Counted from the stretch's first letter, positions 10,821 through 20,182 are shown. The stretch is DNA of 64,000 nt from Micromonospora inyonensis (GCF_900091415.1 NZ_FMHU01000001.1:1488001-1552000); one strand, 5' to 3'. The notes: generated by a model not told the origin, from the sequence alone. A program made the numbers and translations.

Positions 10821-11445
10821 GTGAGCACCGTGTCGATGAACGTGTCTGACGAGGCTGCAGCCCTTGAGGCCGAAATGGAGCAGTATCCGGACGAGCGAGG
10901 TGAGATCCTGCTCGAGGCTGCCGACGCATGGCGTCGGGCGGGGCGGCTCGACCGAGCAGCCGACCTGCTGAGCAGACTGATCACTGACGGCGGCGAGGAC
11001 GGCTGCTACGCGATGGTGCAGCTCGCCGAGGTGCGATTCGAGCAAGGCGACATCGATGAGGCGCATGATGTGCTGGATCGGCTGGCCCACGACGCAGCGA
11101 CGAACGACGGTCACTGCACGCTGGTCGCCGAACTGCTCGCCGAGCGCGGCGATCTGCGCGCCGCATTGCGCTGGTACGACCGGGCGGTGGCCCGGCTGTC
11201 GACCGACGAGTTGCGTGCGCTGAGCGGCCCGGATGGTTGGACACGGATGTCCTCGGTGATGATTCGCGGCCGTCGTGAGGTCCGTCGGCCGGGCCGGCGA
11301 GTCCCCTCTCGATCCGGCGGTCAAGGCCCGCTACAGCGAGACCCTTCCGGAGGAGCACACGATCGCCTGGCCGCCACCGCGCAACTCCCCATGCTGGTGC
11401 GGATCGACAGCCAAGTACAAAAAGTGTTGCGGCCGAGCGGTCTGA
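10821..11445 (+). pseudogene. TPR / SEC-C motif protein, frameshifted
   Basis: From GTG 10821 (ATG at 10836 possible) the protein reads as helical tetratricopeptide-like repeats: DERGEILLEAADAWRRAGRL, YAMVQLAEVRFEQGDIDEA, CTLVAELLAERGDLRAALRW. After about 155 codons the frame breaks near 11,275-11,300. In another frame the tail resumes as AGESPLDPAVKARYSETLPE and ends in a zinc-binding SEC-C motif, PCWCGSTAKYKKCCGRAV, with stop at 11443-11445. The SEC-C end makes the joined reading convincing. Function unknown; relatives are accessory proteins with TPR plus SEC-C architecture. Confidence 0.75.
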
Positions 11446-11782
11446 GTGGCGCCCTCCGACGCGCCGCGCGTCCGTCACGACGCAGCCCTACCTGCCATCG
11501 CTCCTGTGGTGGCAGGGGTAGCCGGTCGCCGGCGACCGTGGCGGTGTGGTTCGCACGGTGATACCTCCGGCCCACCAGTACGAACGTGGTTGACTGCAGC
11601 CCGAGTGCAGTCATTTGCACAGCCAAGCGGCTCACCGGTCCTTTCCTCGCCCAGCCCACACGTTGCGAAGACGTGCCGCAGTAGCGCCGTCGCTCGTGAC
11701 GACGGAGGTCCGGATGCTCTCGCCCTTCCGGCGTCGGGTGGTGCTGGCGCGCTGCGGAGGCACGATGACAGAAGGGTGAATC
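11446..11782. other. 337-base stretch without a supported gene
   Basis: Open frames here are Arg/Pro/Ser-rich shadows with no recognisable motif on either strand. It may be debris of a lost gene, as the genes on both sides of this strip are damaged. The leader of the oxidoreductase gene at 11783 (AGAAGGG before the ATG) is at its right end. Confidence 0.5.
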
Positions 11783-12190
11783 ATGGGCTTCGCCGACGAC
11801 GAGATGGATTTCGTCCGTTCCCAGCCGCTGGTACGGATGGCGACACTCGGCGACGATGGACAACCGGACGTGGTGCCGCTTGCCTTTGAATTCGACGGCG
11901 CGGCGTTCTGGGTCGGCGGCGGCGAGACGTTCCTGCAGACGCGCAAGGTGCGCAACATCGTCGCCGGGCGGCGCCGAGTCGCTCTCGTCTTCGACGACAT
12001 GCCGTCGTTCGCCCCGTTCGTTGCCCGCGGTGTGCGCGTTTACGGCACGGCCGAGGACCCGATCGAGCGCACCGGCATCACCGGACCCGGCTGGTACGTG
12101 CGGATCGTTCCGACCGAATCGTGGAGCTGGAACATGGCGGGTGAGCCGGTCGGTGAGACCTGGTACCCGTCCCGGCACCGCCGGCACTGA
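11783..12190 (+). CDS. PPOX-class (F420- or FMN-dependent) oxidoreductase
   Basis: 135-residue split-barrel flavin/deazaflavin enzyme of the pyridoxamine-phosphate oxidase-like superfamily. The start MGFADDEMDFVRSQPLVRMA is followed by TLGDDGQPDVVPLAFEFDG, then KVRNIVAGRRRVALVFDD, GVRVYGTAEDP and the C-terminal GWYVRIVPTESWSWNM. In actinobacteria this subgroup usually binds cofactor F420 to reduce small molecules; the cofactor is inferred from taxonomy. It is the only clearly intact gene in the damaged strip 10.5-13.5 kb. The substrate cannot be deduced. Confidence 0.8.
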   Translation: MGFADDEMDFVRSQPLVRMATLGDDGQPDVVPLAFEFDGAAFWVGGGETFLQTRKVRNIVAGRRRVALVFDDMPSFAPFVARGVRVYGTAEDPIERTGITGPGWYVRIVPTESWSWNMAGEPVGETWYPSRHRRH

Positions 12191-12360
12191 GCTGAGTCCG
12201 GGACTCACCGGCAGACCGACGGTTGCCGTCCCGGTCCCGGTGCCCACCACTGTGTGGTGTCCGTATCGCCCGACCGGTGGTGTGTCACTTTCGGGGCCAG
12301 GAGGCAGGACGAGCTGACCCACAACTGCACCGAGGCCGGCGGCTCGCTGCTCGTCACGGT

Positions 12361-12630
12361 CTACCCGATCGATTTCTCCGGGTCGTACCCGTGCACCGTG
12401 AATCGGCCGTCGCCGAGTGCGGTGAAGTCGCTGTCGACCCGTCCCGAGCCCCGGTACAGCGCGAGCAGGGTCTGCTCGTGGTCTTCCGGCAGCAGCGGTA
12501 GCTCCCAGACGCCCTGCATGACGTAGGGGCGGTCGACGTCGAACCATCGCGCGCTGTCACAAGGGAGCTCCCACTCGCGCTGCGGCGCCGGCAGTGCACC
12601 GAACTGCTCCCGCACGGCGTCGGCGGCCAT
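12361..12630 (-). CDS. Hypothetical protein or fragment, 89 aa
   Basis: ATG 12630 opens an 89-residue frame with protein-like composition (REWELPCDSARWFDVDRPYV, QGVWELPLLPEDHEQTLLAL). No family recognised. Its start lies inside the tail of the membrane-protein fragment read in another frame, so it may be the displaced C-terminal part of a different gene joined by deletion, or a frameshifted continuation. No clear ribosome site. Confidence 0.4.
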   Translation of the reverse strand: MAADAVREQFGALPAPQREWELPCDSARWFDVDRPYVMQGVWELPLLPEDHEQTLLALYRGSGRVDSDFTALGDGRFTVHGYDPEKSIG

Positions 12631-13027
12631 GCCAGACGCCCTCGGCGGTCCACTCGACGGTCAGGTCGGCCGGGTCCATGCCGGTCGCGTCGAAACGGAC
12701 GCGGTGTCCGTAGCCGCCGCTCCGGTCGCGGCCCAGGACGACCGCGTGGTGGTCGACGGCGGATGAGCCGCCCTCGGACAGCAGGATCGCCGCGATCGGC
12801 GCGCGGACGTGGGTCAGCACGGCGAAGTGTGCCGAACCGTCGGCGTACCCGATCCCCGGCGGTTGGTCGACGACCCGGACGACGGTCGTCCGGGGCCACC
12901 ACAGGAGGACGGCGGCGGCCACGACGCCGCAGACGAGGGCCACGACGATCGCCGTCCGTAGGGGACGGCGGCGCCGTTCCCGGCCGGCTGCGGCCGGTGT
13001 GCCGGTCGGGTACGAGGGGTGGTTCAT
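12557..13027 (-). pseudogene. Single-pass membrane protein, truncated or frameshifted
   Basis: From ATG 13027 (MNHPSYPTGTPAAAG) there is a basic cytoplasmic stretch RERRRRPLR, one membrane helix (TAIVVALVCGVVAAAVLLWW) and an extracytoplasmic domain: VVRVVDQPPGIGYADGSAHF, AVLTHVRAPIAAILLSEGG, DATGMDPADLTVEWTAEGV. After about residue 130 the reading collapses into Arg/Ala-rich nonsense (HGRRRRAGAVRC), so the native C-terminus is missing or shifted. Function unknown. Confidence 0.5.
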
Positions 13028-13085
13028 CGGTCGAGTGTCGCCGCACACGTCAAGTGACCGGGCCATCCGCGGCGGGGTGGCCGGG

Positions 13086-13290
13086 TCACCACCGCTGGTG
13101 CTCCTGCCCGGGATCGACGTAAGGGTCGCCGTGGGCGTTCGTCCTCGACGTGCGGATAGAGCGCCAGGCCGACCCGGTCACCGTGGACGGTGCGGACCTC
13201 CCAGTGGTGGCTGCATCCCGTCACGGTACGAGCGGTGGCCGGCCCGGCCGTACCGAGTTGTTCACGGAGCAGGTCCGGTACATCGTGCAT
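13086..13290 (-). pseudogene. Small hypothetical protein, apparently frameshifted
   Basis: From ATG 13290 the frame reads MHDVPDLLREQLGTAGPA, then CSHHWEVRTVHGDRVGLALY and PHVEDE. It then makes sense only after a one-base shift near 13,140, as NAHGDPYVDPGQEHQRW with a stop at 13086-13088. The combined product would be about 67 residues. The residue pattern on both sides of the break looks protein-like, but the family is not recognised. Confidence 0.35.
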
Positions 13291-13352
13291 GGCCCGCCGC
13301 GAGCGGGGTACCGGAACAGATACCAACCCCCGGAAAGTGAGGTGTGATTGCC

Positions 13353-13529
13353 ATGCCGACCGCACGTGATCTCATGACCAGCGACGTCAGCTGCGTCCGT
13401 GAGCAGGATGATCTCAAGTTCGCCGCGCGCAGGATGGCCGAGCTGGGGGTCGGCTCGTTGGCGATCTGCGGCGCGGACAACCGCCTGAAGGTGGGTGACC
13501 TGATCGAGGCCATCTCCGAGCGCGGCTGA
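13353..13529 (+). pseudogene. CBS-domain protein with internal deletion
   Basis: ATG 13353 starts MPTARDLMTSDVSCVREQDD, then LKFAARRMAELGVGSLAIC and GADNRLK, a textbook first half of a CBS domain. It jumps directly to VGDLIEAISERG and a stop. A normal two-domain CBS protein is about 140 residues (compare the intact one at 21712-22137); here about 80 residues, including GxVTDRD and the second domain, are missing. The join is in frame. It is either a deletion remnant or a half-CBS protein; loss of the nucleotide site suggests decay. Confidence 0.6.
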
Positions 13530-13549
13530 CCGCATTCGACGCGTCCATC

Positions 13550-13576
13550 GGGGCCTTCCGCTCGGCGGGAGGCCCC
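13550..13576. terminator. Hairpin between convergent genes
   Basis: GGGGCCT / AGGCCCC, 7-bp perfect stem with a 13-base loop, between the CBS fragment (+) and the P-type ATPase (-). Confidence 0.45.
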
Positions 13577-13627
13577 GCGCCGTGAGGGCCGCTCGGCGGG
13601 AGCCCCTGCGGCGTGAGGGCGAGGACG

Positions 13628-16600
13628 TCAGGACGGTGGTCGGGGCAGCCGGTCCACCAGACTGCTGAGCGCGCCGTTGCCCAGGGTGGCGCCGAGCGCG
13701 GAGCCGGTGGCGATGGTCCAGCCGACCGGTCCGAGCGGCGTGCAGCCGAAGAACTGGCTGACCCCGGGGGTCTGCACCACCGCCACCAGCGCGCCGACCG
13801 AGGCGACGGTGGAGGCGAGCACCGCCGGGCTGGTGCCTCCGGCGAGCACGGTCTGCCCGAGCTGCGTGCCGACCAGGGAGGCGAGGGCCACGGTGCCGGC
13901 CCGCCGTTGGCTGCCCGTCCAGCGGGCGAGCGTCCATCCGGCGGTCGCGCCGAGGGTGGTGGCGGCGGCCCGCAATCCGATCTCCCTGGTCAGGGTCTCC
14001 CCGAGGGACGTGTCCGGGCCCTCGCGCAGCAGGTGGTCGCCGTGGTGCGCGCCGGGCGGCCGGATCGCGATGGCCATCGCCGGCACCAGGTCGGTGAGGA
14101 GGTTGACCAGGAGCAGTTGCCGCCCGGTGAGCGCGGAGCGGCCGGTCGCGGCGGCGGTGAGCACGCTGAACGCGATCTCCCCGAGGTTGCCGCCGACCAG
14201 GATGCTCAGCGCGTGGCGGGCCGAGGACCACATGGCGCGTCCCTCGACCAGGGTGGCGATGATGGTCTCCAGCCGGTCGTCGGTGACCACCAGGTCGGCG
14301 GCGGCCTTGGCGGCCGGGGTGCCCCGTTGGCCGAGGGCGATCCCGACGTCGGCCAGCCGGATCGCCGGTGCGTCGTTGGCGCCGTCCCCGGTCATCGCGA
14401 CGACCCGGCCGCACTTCTGGAGCGCCTGGATGATCCGTACCTTGTGGGTCGGGGTGCAGCGGGCGACCACGTCGGTGCGGGCGAGGCGGTCGGCGAGCGC
14501 CTCGTCGTCGAGCTGGTCCAGCTCGGTGGCGGTGACCACCCGCTGGTCGCTGTCGGTGCTGATGATCGAGGCGATCGCCTCGGCGGTCGCCGGGTGGTCG
14601 CCGGTGATCATGATGGTGTGCACGCCGGCCTGCCGGATCCGACGGACCGCCGGCGCGGCACTCTCCCGCACCCCGTCGGCGAGCGTCAGGTAGCCCACGA
14701 ACACCAGGTCGCCTACCTCGTCGTCGGTGACCTCCCGGCCGGTCACCCGCCGCTCGGCGACGGCCAGCACGCGGTGCCCGGCCCCGGCCCGCTCGGCCAG
14801 GACCTCGTGCAGCCGGTCCCGGCCCTGGTCGTCCAGGGGCCGCTCGCCGCCGTCGGCGTCCCGGCGGCCGGTGCAGCGGGGCAGCACCCGCTCCGGAGCG
14901 CCCTTCACGCTGAGCAGCAGCCCGTCGTCGGTCTCGCCCAGCGTGGCGTGGTAGCCCCGGGACGGCTCGAACGGCAGCCCACCGACGGATCGCCAGCCGC
15001 CGGCCCCGATCCGCTCGGTGATCCCGTCGACGGTCCGGGCGCCGGTGCGGATCGCCCGGTCGGTCTGCTCCGGCAGTTCCGTCGGGTCGGTCGCGTCCGG
15101 GGTGGCCCGCAGCGCCGCCGCGAGGGTGATCCGGAGGGAACGCGATCCGTCCAGCCGGTCCGTGGGGGCGTACCGGTCACCGTCGCCGACACCGGCGAGG
15201 CGGAGGTGTCCCTCGGTCAGCGTGCCGGTCTTGTCGAAGCAGAGCACGTCCACCCGGCCCAGCGCCTCGATGGTGCGGGGGTTGCGGACCAGCGCGCCGT
15301 GCTCGGCGAGCCGCCGGGCCGCCGCGAGCTGCGCGGCACTGACCAGGAAGGGCAGCCCCTCCGGCACCGAGGCGACGGCCAGGTTCGCGGCGGTCGCCGC
15401 CGTTTCCGCAAGCGGTACGCCCCGCAGCAACCCCGCCCCGGCCACCGAGAGCGCCGAGGCTGCGGCCAGCGGAAGCGCTGCCCGGGTCAACCTGCCGAGC
15501 CGGGCCTCCACCCCGCCGGCCGGTGGTGCCTGGCGGGCCAGGGCCAGGCTCCGTCCCGCCTCGGTGTCGGCCCCGGTGGCGACCACCACGGCGGTGCCGT
15601 ACCCGGCGGCGACCGTGCTGCCCTCGTAGAGCATGGAGCGCCGGTCGGCGACGGCGGCGGCCACCACCGGTCGGTCGGTCTTGGTCACCGGCAGCGACTC
15701 ACCGGTCAGCGACGACTCATCGGCCTCCAGCCCCACCGACTCCAGCACCCGGCAGTCGGCGGGTACCGCGTCCCCCGGTTCGAGCAGGACCACGTCGCCG
15801 ACCACCAGGTCGTCGGCGGCCACCACGTCTTCGGTGCCGTCGCGCCGGACCCGCGCGGTCACCGCCGTGCGGGAGAGCAGCTTCGCCAGGGACCGTTCGG
15901 TGTTGCGTTGGTGAACCGCCCCGATCAGAGCCGAGCCGCCGACCACCCCGCCGACCAGGGCGGCGTCGACGACCGAGCCGAACGCGGCGGAGAGGGCCGC
16001 CCCGGCGGCGAGGACCGGGGTGAGTGGGTTGGCGAGTTCGTCGAGCAGGGCCCGGAGCAGGCTGCCGTCGTCGGCGCCGCCGCCGGTGCCCCGGCGCCGC
16101 CGCTCGGCCACCTCGGTCGCACCGAGCCCGTCCGGGGTGGTGCCGAGGCGGCTGAGGACCACGTCGACCGGCATCAGGTGCCAGGCCGTGACGGGCGGGG
16201 TCGGGGTGTCGGTCCGGTCGGGTAGTCGACGGGCCCGCCAGACCCCGTGCGCGAAGGCCAGCGCCGCAGCACCGTTCACGGCGGAGAGGGCCTGGCCGGG
16301 AAGGCGCTCCCGATCGGCGGTGAACGCCGCCAGTGCTCCCAGCCCGGCACCCGCCTCGGCGAGGCGGATGTTCTGCCGGCTCATCCGGCGGGCCACGCCG
16401 GTCGCCTCGACCACCAGCGCACAGGTGCGCAGGTCGGTGCCGACGAGCAGGTGCGCGCCCCACGGGGGCGGGTCGTCGGGTCCGCCGACGCCGAGTCCGC
16501 AGTCGGAGACACCGAGGGCCGCCCGGTCGGCGGAGACCAGCATCACCACCGCGCCGTCGAGTTGAAGGGCCCGTACCGTCTCGGCGACCCGGGGGCCGCC

Positions 16601-18043
16601 GGGGAGGACGGCGTCGGTGAATCCGTACCGCTGGTCGGTGTCGCCGGCCACCACCAGCCGCAGGCCGGCCTGCCGGGCGGCGACCGACAGCGCGTCCGCG
16701 CCCGGCGCCGGCTCGGGCTCGACCCGCAGCACCGCCGTCAGGGTCTCCCCCTCGGCCAGCCCGAGCAGCAGGCCACCGCCGTCCCGGAGCCGCCGGCTGG
16801 CCGCGGTGTCCCCCGGATCGCGTGCGTCGAGCCGGTCCAGCGGGGCGAGTCGCCAGCCCTCCGCCTCCCGTCGCCGTCGCGGCGCGTCGGGGTCGAAGAG
16901 GGCGAAGGCGCGGGCGGTGATCTCCTCCGTGTCCGCGTCGGCCAGCGGAGCCAGGTCGACCAGCGACCCCCGGTCGGAGCCGAGCACGGCCGCGTCCAGG
17001 ACGAGCGTGTCGATCCGGTCGAGTTCCCGCAGCACCCCGCGATCCATCGCGATGACACCCCGGCGGGCCAGGATCCGGCCCAGCTGGGCGGCGTACCCCT
17101 CACGGCCGGACCCGGGGGCCTTCGGCAGCGTGGCGAGGGCGAGTGCGGCGGCCCGCTTCGCCCCCACCGCCGGCAGGGCCGCCGCGCCGGACGCCGCGCC
17201 GGTGAGGAGGATCCGGTTGATGTACCGCTCGACCGGCCCGTCGGGCTTGGCGCGTGGGCGGCCGTGCGTGGGCGCGCGGGCCACGGCGCGGTCCGGGTCG
17301 CCGGTGAGCTGCGGCTCGGCACGCTTCCAGGCGCTCTGCTGGGCGCGGGCCTCACCCCACTGCACGATCCGCTGCGTGCCGTCGAGCACCAGGCCGGTCC
17401 AGCCACCGGAGAGTCCCTGCGTCACCGCCTCGGCGAGCGGGAAGAGCAGGTCGGCCCGGGGATCCGCGCGGAGCCCCCGGTCGGCCAGTGCGTGCAGTTT
17501 GGGGTGCAGGTCGATCGCGCCGAGGAGCCCGGCGACCTCCCCCGGCAGCGGGGTGAACGGCAGGATCCGGGTGGCGGCGGAGAGGGTCAGCCCGAGGACG
17601 TCGGAGGCGAGCGCGCCGAGCGTGCGCGGGGTCTGCGGGCCCTCCTCGGGCGGGTGCGGCGGCGGGATGTCCGGGTCGGGTTCGTGGTCGCAGCGGCGCT
17701 CCACCCGCTCGATCGTCCGGACCAGGTCACGGAGGCGGGGTTCGGGCGTCTCGACGGCCACCACCACCCGGCCGGACGGCGCGTTGACCCGGGCCCAGCC
17801 CACCCCGGGGAGCTTCTCCAGGGCCTTCTCGACCTGGCGGGCCAGACGGTCGCCGCCGTCCTGGCAGACTCCGTGCACCTCGATGTGGTGCCGTCCGGGC
17901 CGGGACCAGACCCGCCGACGGGTGAGCCCGGCGCTCCGGGCCAGGTGTACGGCCGCCGCGCCCGCACCACGGGAGGCGTCGCCCACGAGCCGTGGCACGG
18001 CGGACGGGACGATCCGGCCGGCGATCCTGCCCAGCGGGATCAT
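13628..18043 (-). CDS. Giant P-type ATPase (CtpH/CtpI-like cation transporter)
   Basis: 1471 residues, far longer than ordinary P-type ATPases. The C-terminal ~870 residues form a complete pump: TGES near residue 777, phosphorylation loop CFDKTGTLTEGH with Asp near 936, hinge MTGDGANDAPAIRLADVGIA near 1216, and hydrophobic helices around PVLAAGAALSAAFGSVVDAA and the C-terminus. The N-terminal ~600 residues hold a heavy-metal-like alpha/beta region and a degenerate catalytic half in which the DKTGT loop is replaced by LVLDAAVLG and the hinge by MLVSADRAALG. This architecture is known from mycobacterial CtpH/CtpI. The transported ion is not deducible. It begins at ATG 18043, overlapping the stop of a 22-codon leader. 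Confidence 0.88.
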   Translation of the reverse strand: MIPLGRIAGRIVPSAVPRLVGDASRGAGAAAVHLARSAGLTRRRVWSRPGRHHIEVHGVCQDGGDRLARQVEKALEKLPGVGWARVNAPSGRVVVAVETPEPRLRDLVRTIERVERRCDHEPDPDIPPPHPPEEGPQTPRTLGALASDVLGLTLSAATRILPFTPLPGEVAGLLGAIDLHPKLHALADRGLRADPRADLLFPLAEAVTQGLSGGWTGLVLDGTQRIVQWGEARAQQSAWKRAEPQLTGDPDRAVARAPTHGRPRAKPDGPVERYINRILLTGAASGAAALPAVGAKRAAALALATLPKAPGSGREGYAAQLGRILARRGVIAMDRGVLRELDRIDTLVLDAAVLGSDRGSLVDLAPLADADTEEITARAFALFDPDAPRRRREAEGWRLAPLDRLDARDPGDTAASRRLRDGGGLLLGLAEGETLTAVLRVEPEPAPGADALSVAARQAGLRLVVAGDTDQRYGFTDAVLPGGPRVAETVRALQLDGAVVMLVSADRAALGVSDCGLGVGGPDDPPPWGAHLLVGTDLRTCALVVEATGVARRMSRQNIRLAEAGAGLGALAAFTADRERLPGQALSAVNGAAALAFAHGVWRARRLPDRTDTPTPPVTAWHLMPVDVVLSRLGTTPDGLGATEVAERRRRGTGGGADDGSLLRALLDELANPLTPVLAAGAALSAAFGSVVDAALVGGVVGGSALIGAVHQRNTERSLAKLLSRTAVTARVRRDGTEDVVAADDLVVGDVVLLEPGDAVPADCRVLESVGLEADESSLTGESLPVTKTDRPVVAAAVADRRSMLYEGSTVAAGYGTAVVVATGADTEAGRSLALARQAPPAGGVEARLGRLTRAALPLAAASALSVAGAGLLRGVPLAETAATAANLAVASVPEGLPFLVSAAQLAAARRLAEHGALVRNPRTIEALGRVDVLCFDKTGTLTEGHLRLAGVGDGDRYAPTDRLDGSRSLRITLAAALRATPDATDPTELPEQTDRAIRTGARTVDGITERIGAGGWRSVGGLPFEPSRGYHATLGETDDGLLLSVKGAPERVLPRCTGRRDADGGERPLDDQGRDRLHEVLAERAGAGHRVLAVAERRVTGREVTDDEVGDLVFVGYLTLADGVRESAAPAVRRIRQAGVHTIMITGDHPATAEAIASIISTDSDQRVVTATELDQLDDEALADRLARTDVVARCTPTHKVRIIQALQKCGRVVAMTGDGANDAPAIRLADVGIALGQRGTPAAKAAADLVVTDDRLETIIATLVEGRAMWSSARHALSILVGGNLGEIAFSVLTAAATGRSALTGRQLLLVNLLTDLVPAMAIAIRPPGAHHGDHLLREGPDTSLGETLTREIGLRAAATTLGATAGWTLARWTGSQRRAGTVALASLVGTQLGQTVLAGGTSPAVLASTVASVGALVAVVQTPGVSQFFGCTPLGPVGWTIATGSALGATLGNGALSSLVDRLPRPPS

Positions 18044-18108
18044 CCGACGGTACGACCGGCCAGGAGCCGGTCCGGTCCTCCGTCGCCCTCGTGCAGGTCG
18101 TACGCCAT
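18040..18108 (-). CDS. Possible 22-codon leader peptide of the P-type ATPase
   Basis: ATG 18108, preceded by a strong ribosome site GGGAGGCGAG, encodes a 22-residue peptide beginning MAYDLHEGDGGPDRLLAG. It stops in an ATGA overlap with the ATPase start, which itself lacks a good ribosome site. The arrangement suggests translational coupling. Alternatively it marks a start-region frameshift. Confidence 0.4.
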   Translation of the reverse strand: MAYDLHEGDGGPDRLLAGRTVG

Positions 18109-18316
18109 CTCGCCTCCCACACCTCGCTCCGCGCGGCGTGGCTTCCCCACCCCGGGCCGGTCATGCCCGGTGACGGGAGGTTTTTCCGGCGGGCCGGGTT
18201 CCGGGGGCGTGACCCCCTGGCTGAACCGCCGGTGCCGTCCGTTGCCGACGCGGCGGCATGAACCCGGGCGGGGGTGGAAAGCAACGGTGACAGCACAGCC
18301 GACGCGGGGAGGCGAG

Positions 18317-18568
18317 ATGGAGGCACCAGCCCGGCACGAGGCACGCGAGCGGGTCCGTCCGTACGAGCGGCGGGTGGACGTTCCGCTGCTCGGGGAGGTG
18401 ACGCTACCGCCGGACAAGGTCGCCTACTACGCGGGCGTGGGTGTGCTCGCGGCGCTCCAGGTGATCGAGTGGCCGCTGGCCCTGCTCGTCACCGCCGGTC
18501 ACCTCCTAGCCGACCAGCACCTATCCGGGCTGGCGCGGGGCGTGGGCGAGGCGCTGGAGGCGGCCTGA
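18317..18568 (+). CDS. Small membrane protein, 83 aa
   Basis: ATG 18317 is preceded by GGGGAGGCGAG; a GTG at 18287 would add ten residues. The N-terminal half is charged (RHEARERVRPYERRVDVPLL). It is followed by LPPDKVAYYAGVGVLAALQV and a hydrophobic helix IEWPLALLVTAGHLLADQHL. It is divergent from the ATPase gene. Function unknown; perhaps an accessory of the pump by position only. Confidence 0.65.
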   Translation: MEAPARHEARERVRPYERRVDVPLLGEVTLPPDKVAYYAGVGVLAALQVIEWPLALLVTAGHLLADQHLSGLARGVGEALEAA

Positions 18569-18745
18569 CGCTCCGCGCGGGGGGCACGTGGAAGTCGATG
18601 GGGGCGTACCGGCGGGCCCCGGGCGGGTTCGACGTCAAGGTCCACGCCACCCCGGATGTGGCCGACGGTCCCGACGGGACCGGGGTACGAGATCCGGGTC
18701 ACCGGCGGTTGACCTGAAGTCGGGTTGAGGACGCAGGGTGGGCGC

Positions 18746-20116
18746 ATGCTCATCGAATCCGCGCCGCCCGCCGTGCCGGATCGGCTGCTCTCCGCGCCCC
18801 TGCGGGCGATGACGGTGGGCAGCGTGGCGTTGATCTCGCTGCTCGCCTTCGAGGCGTTGGCCGTCGGGACCGCCATGCCGACGGTCACCCGCAGCCTCGA
18901 CGGCCTGGCCCTCTACGCGCTGGCCTTCGGCGGGCCGTTCGCCTCCGGGGTGCTCGCCATGGTGCTCTCCGGCATCTGGTGCGACGCCCGGGGTCCGCGG
19001 CTGCCGATGTGGCACGGGTTCGTCTGGTTCGTCACCGGGTTGCTGCTCGCCGGCACCGCGCCGGCGATGGGCGTGCTGGTCGTCGGGCGGGTGGTGCAGG
19101 GCTTTGGCTCCGGGCTGCTCTCGGTCGCGCTCTACGTGATCGTCGGCCGGGTGTACCCCGAGTCGTTGCACCGGCGGATATTCGCTGTGTTCGCCGCCGC
19201 GTGGGTCGTACCGTCGCTGGTCGGACCGGCCCTGGCCGGGCTGGTGGTGGAACACCTCGGCTGGCGCTGGGTCTTCCTGGCGGTCCCGGCCGTGGCTGTT
19301 CCGGCGGTGCTGCTGGTCCACCCGGGGTTGCGGGCGGTGGGCGTGCCGGTCGGTTCCCGACCGCCCCGGGACGCGGGGGCCCGGATCGGCTGGGCCTGCG
19401 GGGCCGCGGCGAGCGCCGCACTGCTGCACTACGGGGGGCAGCAGCGCGGTCCGCTCGCCGTCGGTCTCGTGGTCGCCGCGCTGGTCGCGCTCGCCGGCTG
19501 TGCACCACGCCTGCTGCCGGCCGGTGTCCTGCGGGCCGGTCGAGGGCTGCCCACCGTGGTCGGGCTGCGCGGGCTGGCCTCGGCGGCGTTCGTCGGTGCG
19601 GAGGTGGTGATGCCGCTGTTGCTGTCCCGTGAGCGTGGGCTCTCGCCGACCGCCGCCGGGGTCGCCCTGACCGTCGGGGCGGTCTCCTGGTCAGTGGGCT
19701 CGTGGTTGCAGGGACGGCTGCCCGAACCGCCTTCCCGAGCGACCCTGCCGCGCGCCGGGCTCGTCTGCATCGCCGCCGGCATCGCGGGCTTCGCGCTCGC
19801 GGTGTGGCCGGCCGTCCCGGTGCCGGTCGCTCTCCTCGGCTGGAGCCTGGCCGGCCTCGGCATGGGGCTGGTCTACCCGTCGTTGTCGGTGCTCACCCTG
19901 GAGTTGTCCGATCCCGGTGAGCAGGGTCGCAACAGTTCCTCCCTGCAACTCGGCGATGCGCTCTGCGCCGCCGCCGTGCTGGCGCTGACCGGTGCGCTGC
20001 TCGCCGCCAGCTCGGGGCCGGATCCGGCGACCTACCTGGTCGCCCTGGTGGTCTCCGCAGGGTTGGCGCTGCTCGGCGCGCTGATCGCCGGACGGGTCGT
20101 GCCGGCCGCCGGCTGA
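18746..20116 (+). CDS. MFS transporter
   Basis: 456-residue major facilitator protein of the drug-export type. About 14 hydrophobic segments are visible. The first helix contains GTAMPTVTRSLDGLALYALA, the motif found near the start of DHA2-type exporters, and the loop after TM2 has GIWCDARGPRLPMWHG, a degenerate motif A (usual G-x-L-x-D-R-x-G-R). GRVVQGFGSGLLSVALYVIV resembles motif B/C, and GPALAGLVVEHLGWRWVFLA is the end of the N-terminal half. ATG 18746 is chosen over TTG 18725. The substrate is unknown and no regulator is adjacent. Confidence 0.85.
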   Translation: MLIESAPPAVPDRLLSAPLRAMTVGSVALISLLAFEALAVGTAMPTVTRSLDGLALYALAFGGPFASGVLAMVLSGIWCDARGPRLPMWHGFVWFVTGLLLAGTAPAMGVLVVGRVVQGFGSGLLSVALYVIVGRVYPESLHRRIFAVFAAAWVVPSLVGPALAGLVVEHLGWRWVFLAVPAVAVPAVLLVHPGLRAVGVPVGSRPPRDAGARIGWACGAAASAALLHYGGQQRGPLAVGLVVAALVALAGCAPRLLPAGVLRAGRGLPTVVGLRGLASAAFVGAEVVMPLLLSRERGLSPTAAGVALTVGAVSWSVGSWLQGRLPEPPSRATLPRAGLVCIAAGIAGFALAVWPAVPVPVALLGWSLAGLGMGLVYPSLSVLTLELSDPGEQGRNSSSLQLGDALCAAAVLALTGALLAASSGPDPATYLVALVVSAGLALLGALIAGRVVPAAG

Positions 20117-20182
20117 CACCCGTCCGGGGGAAGCCGCCGGGATGAACCCGTCAGTGGCTCATGTTCGCCCTACCGTGGCCGC

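Noticed and set aside
13613..16225. Large + strand frame across the P-type ATPase
   Set aside because: Gly/Arg/Ala-rich shadow without motifs; the minus strand encodes a complete ATPase.
18725..18745. TTG 18725 as start of the MFS gene
   Set aside because: The extra residues (MRTQGGR) lack a ribosome site advantage; ATG 18746 begins the normal N-terminus.
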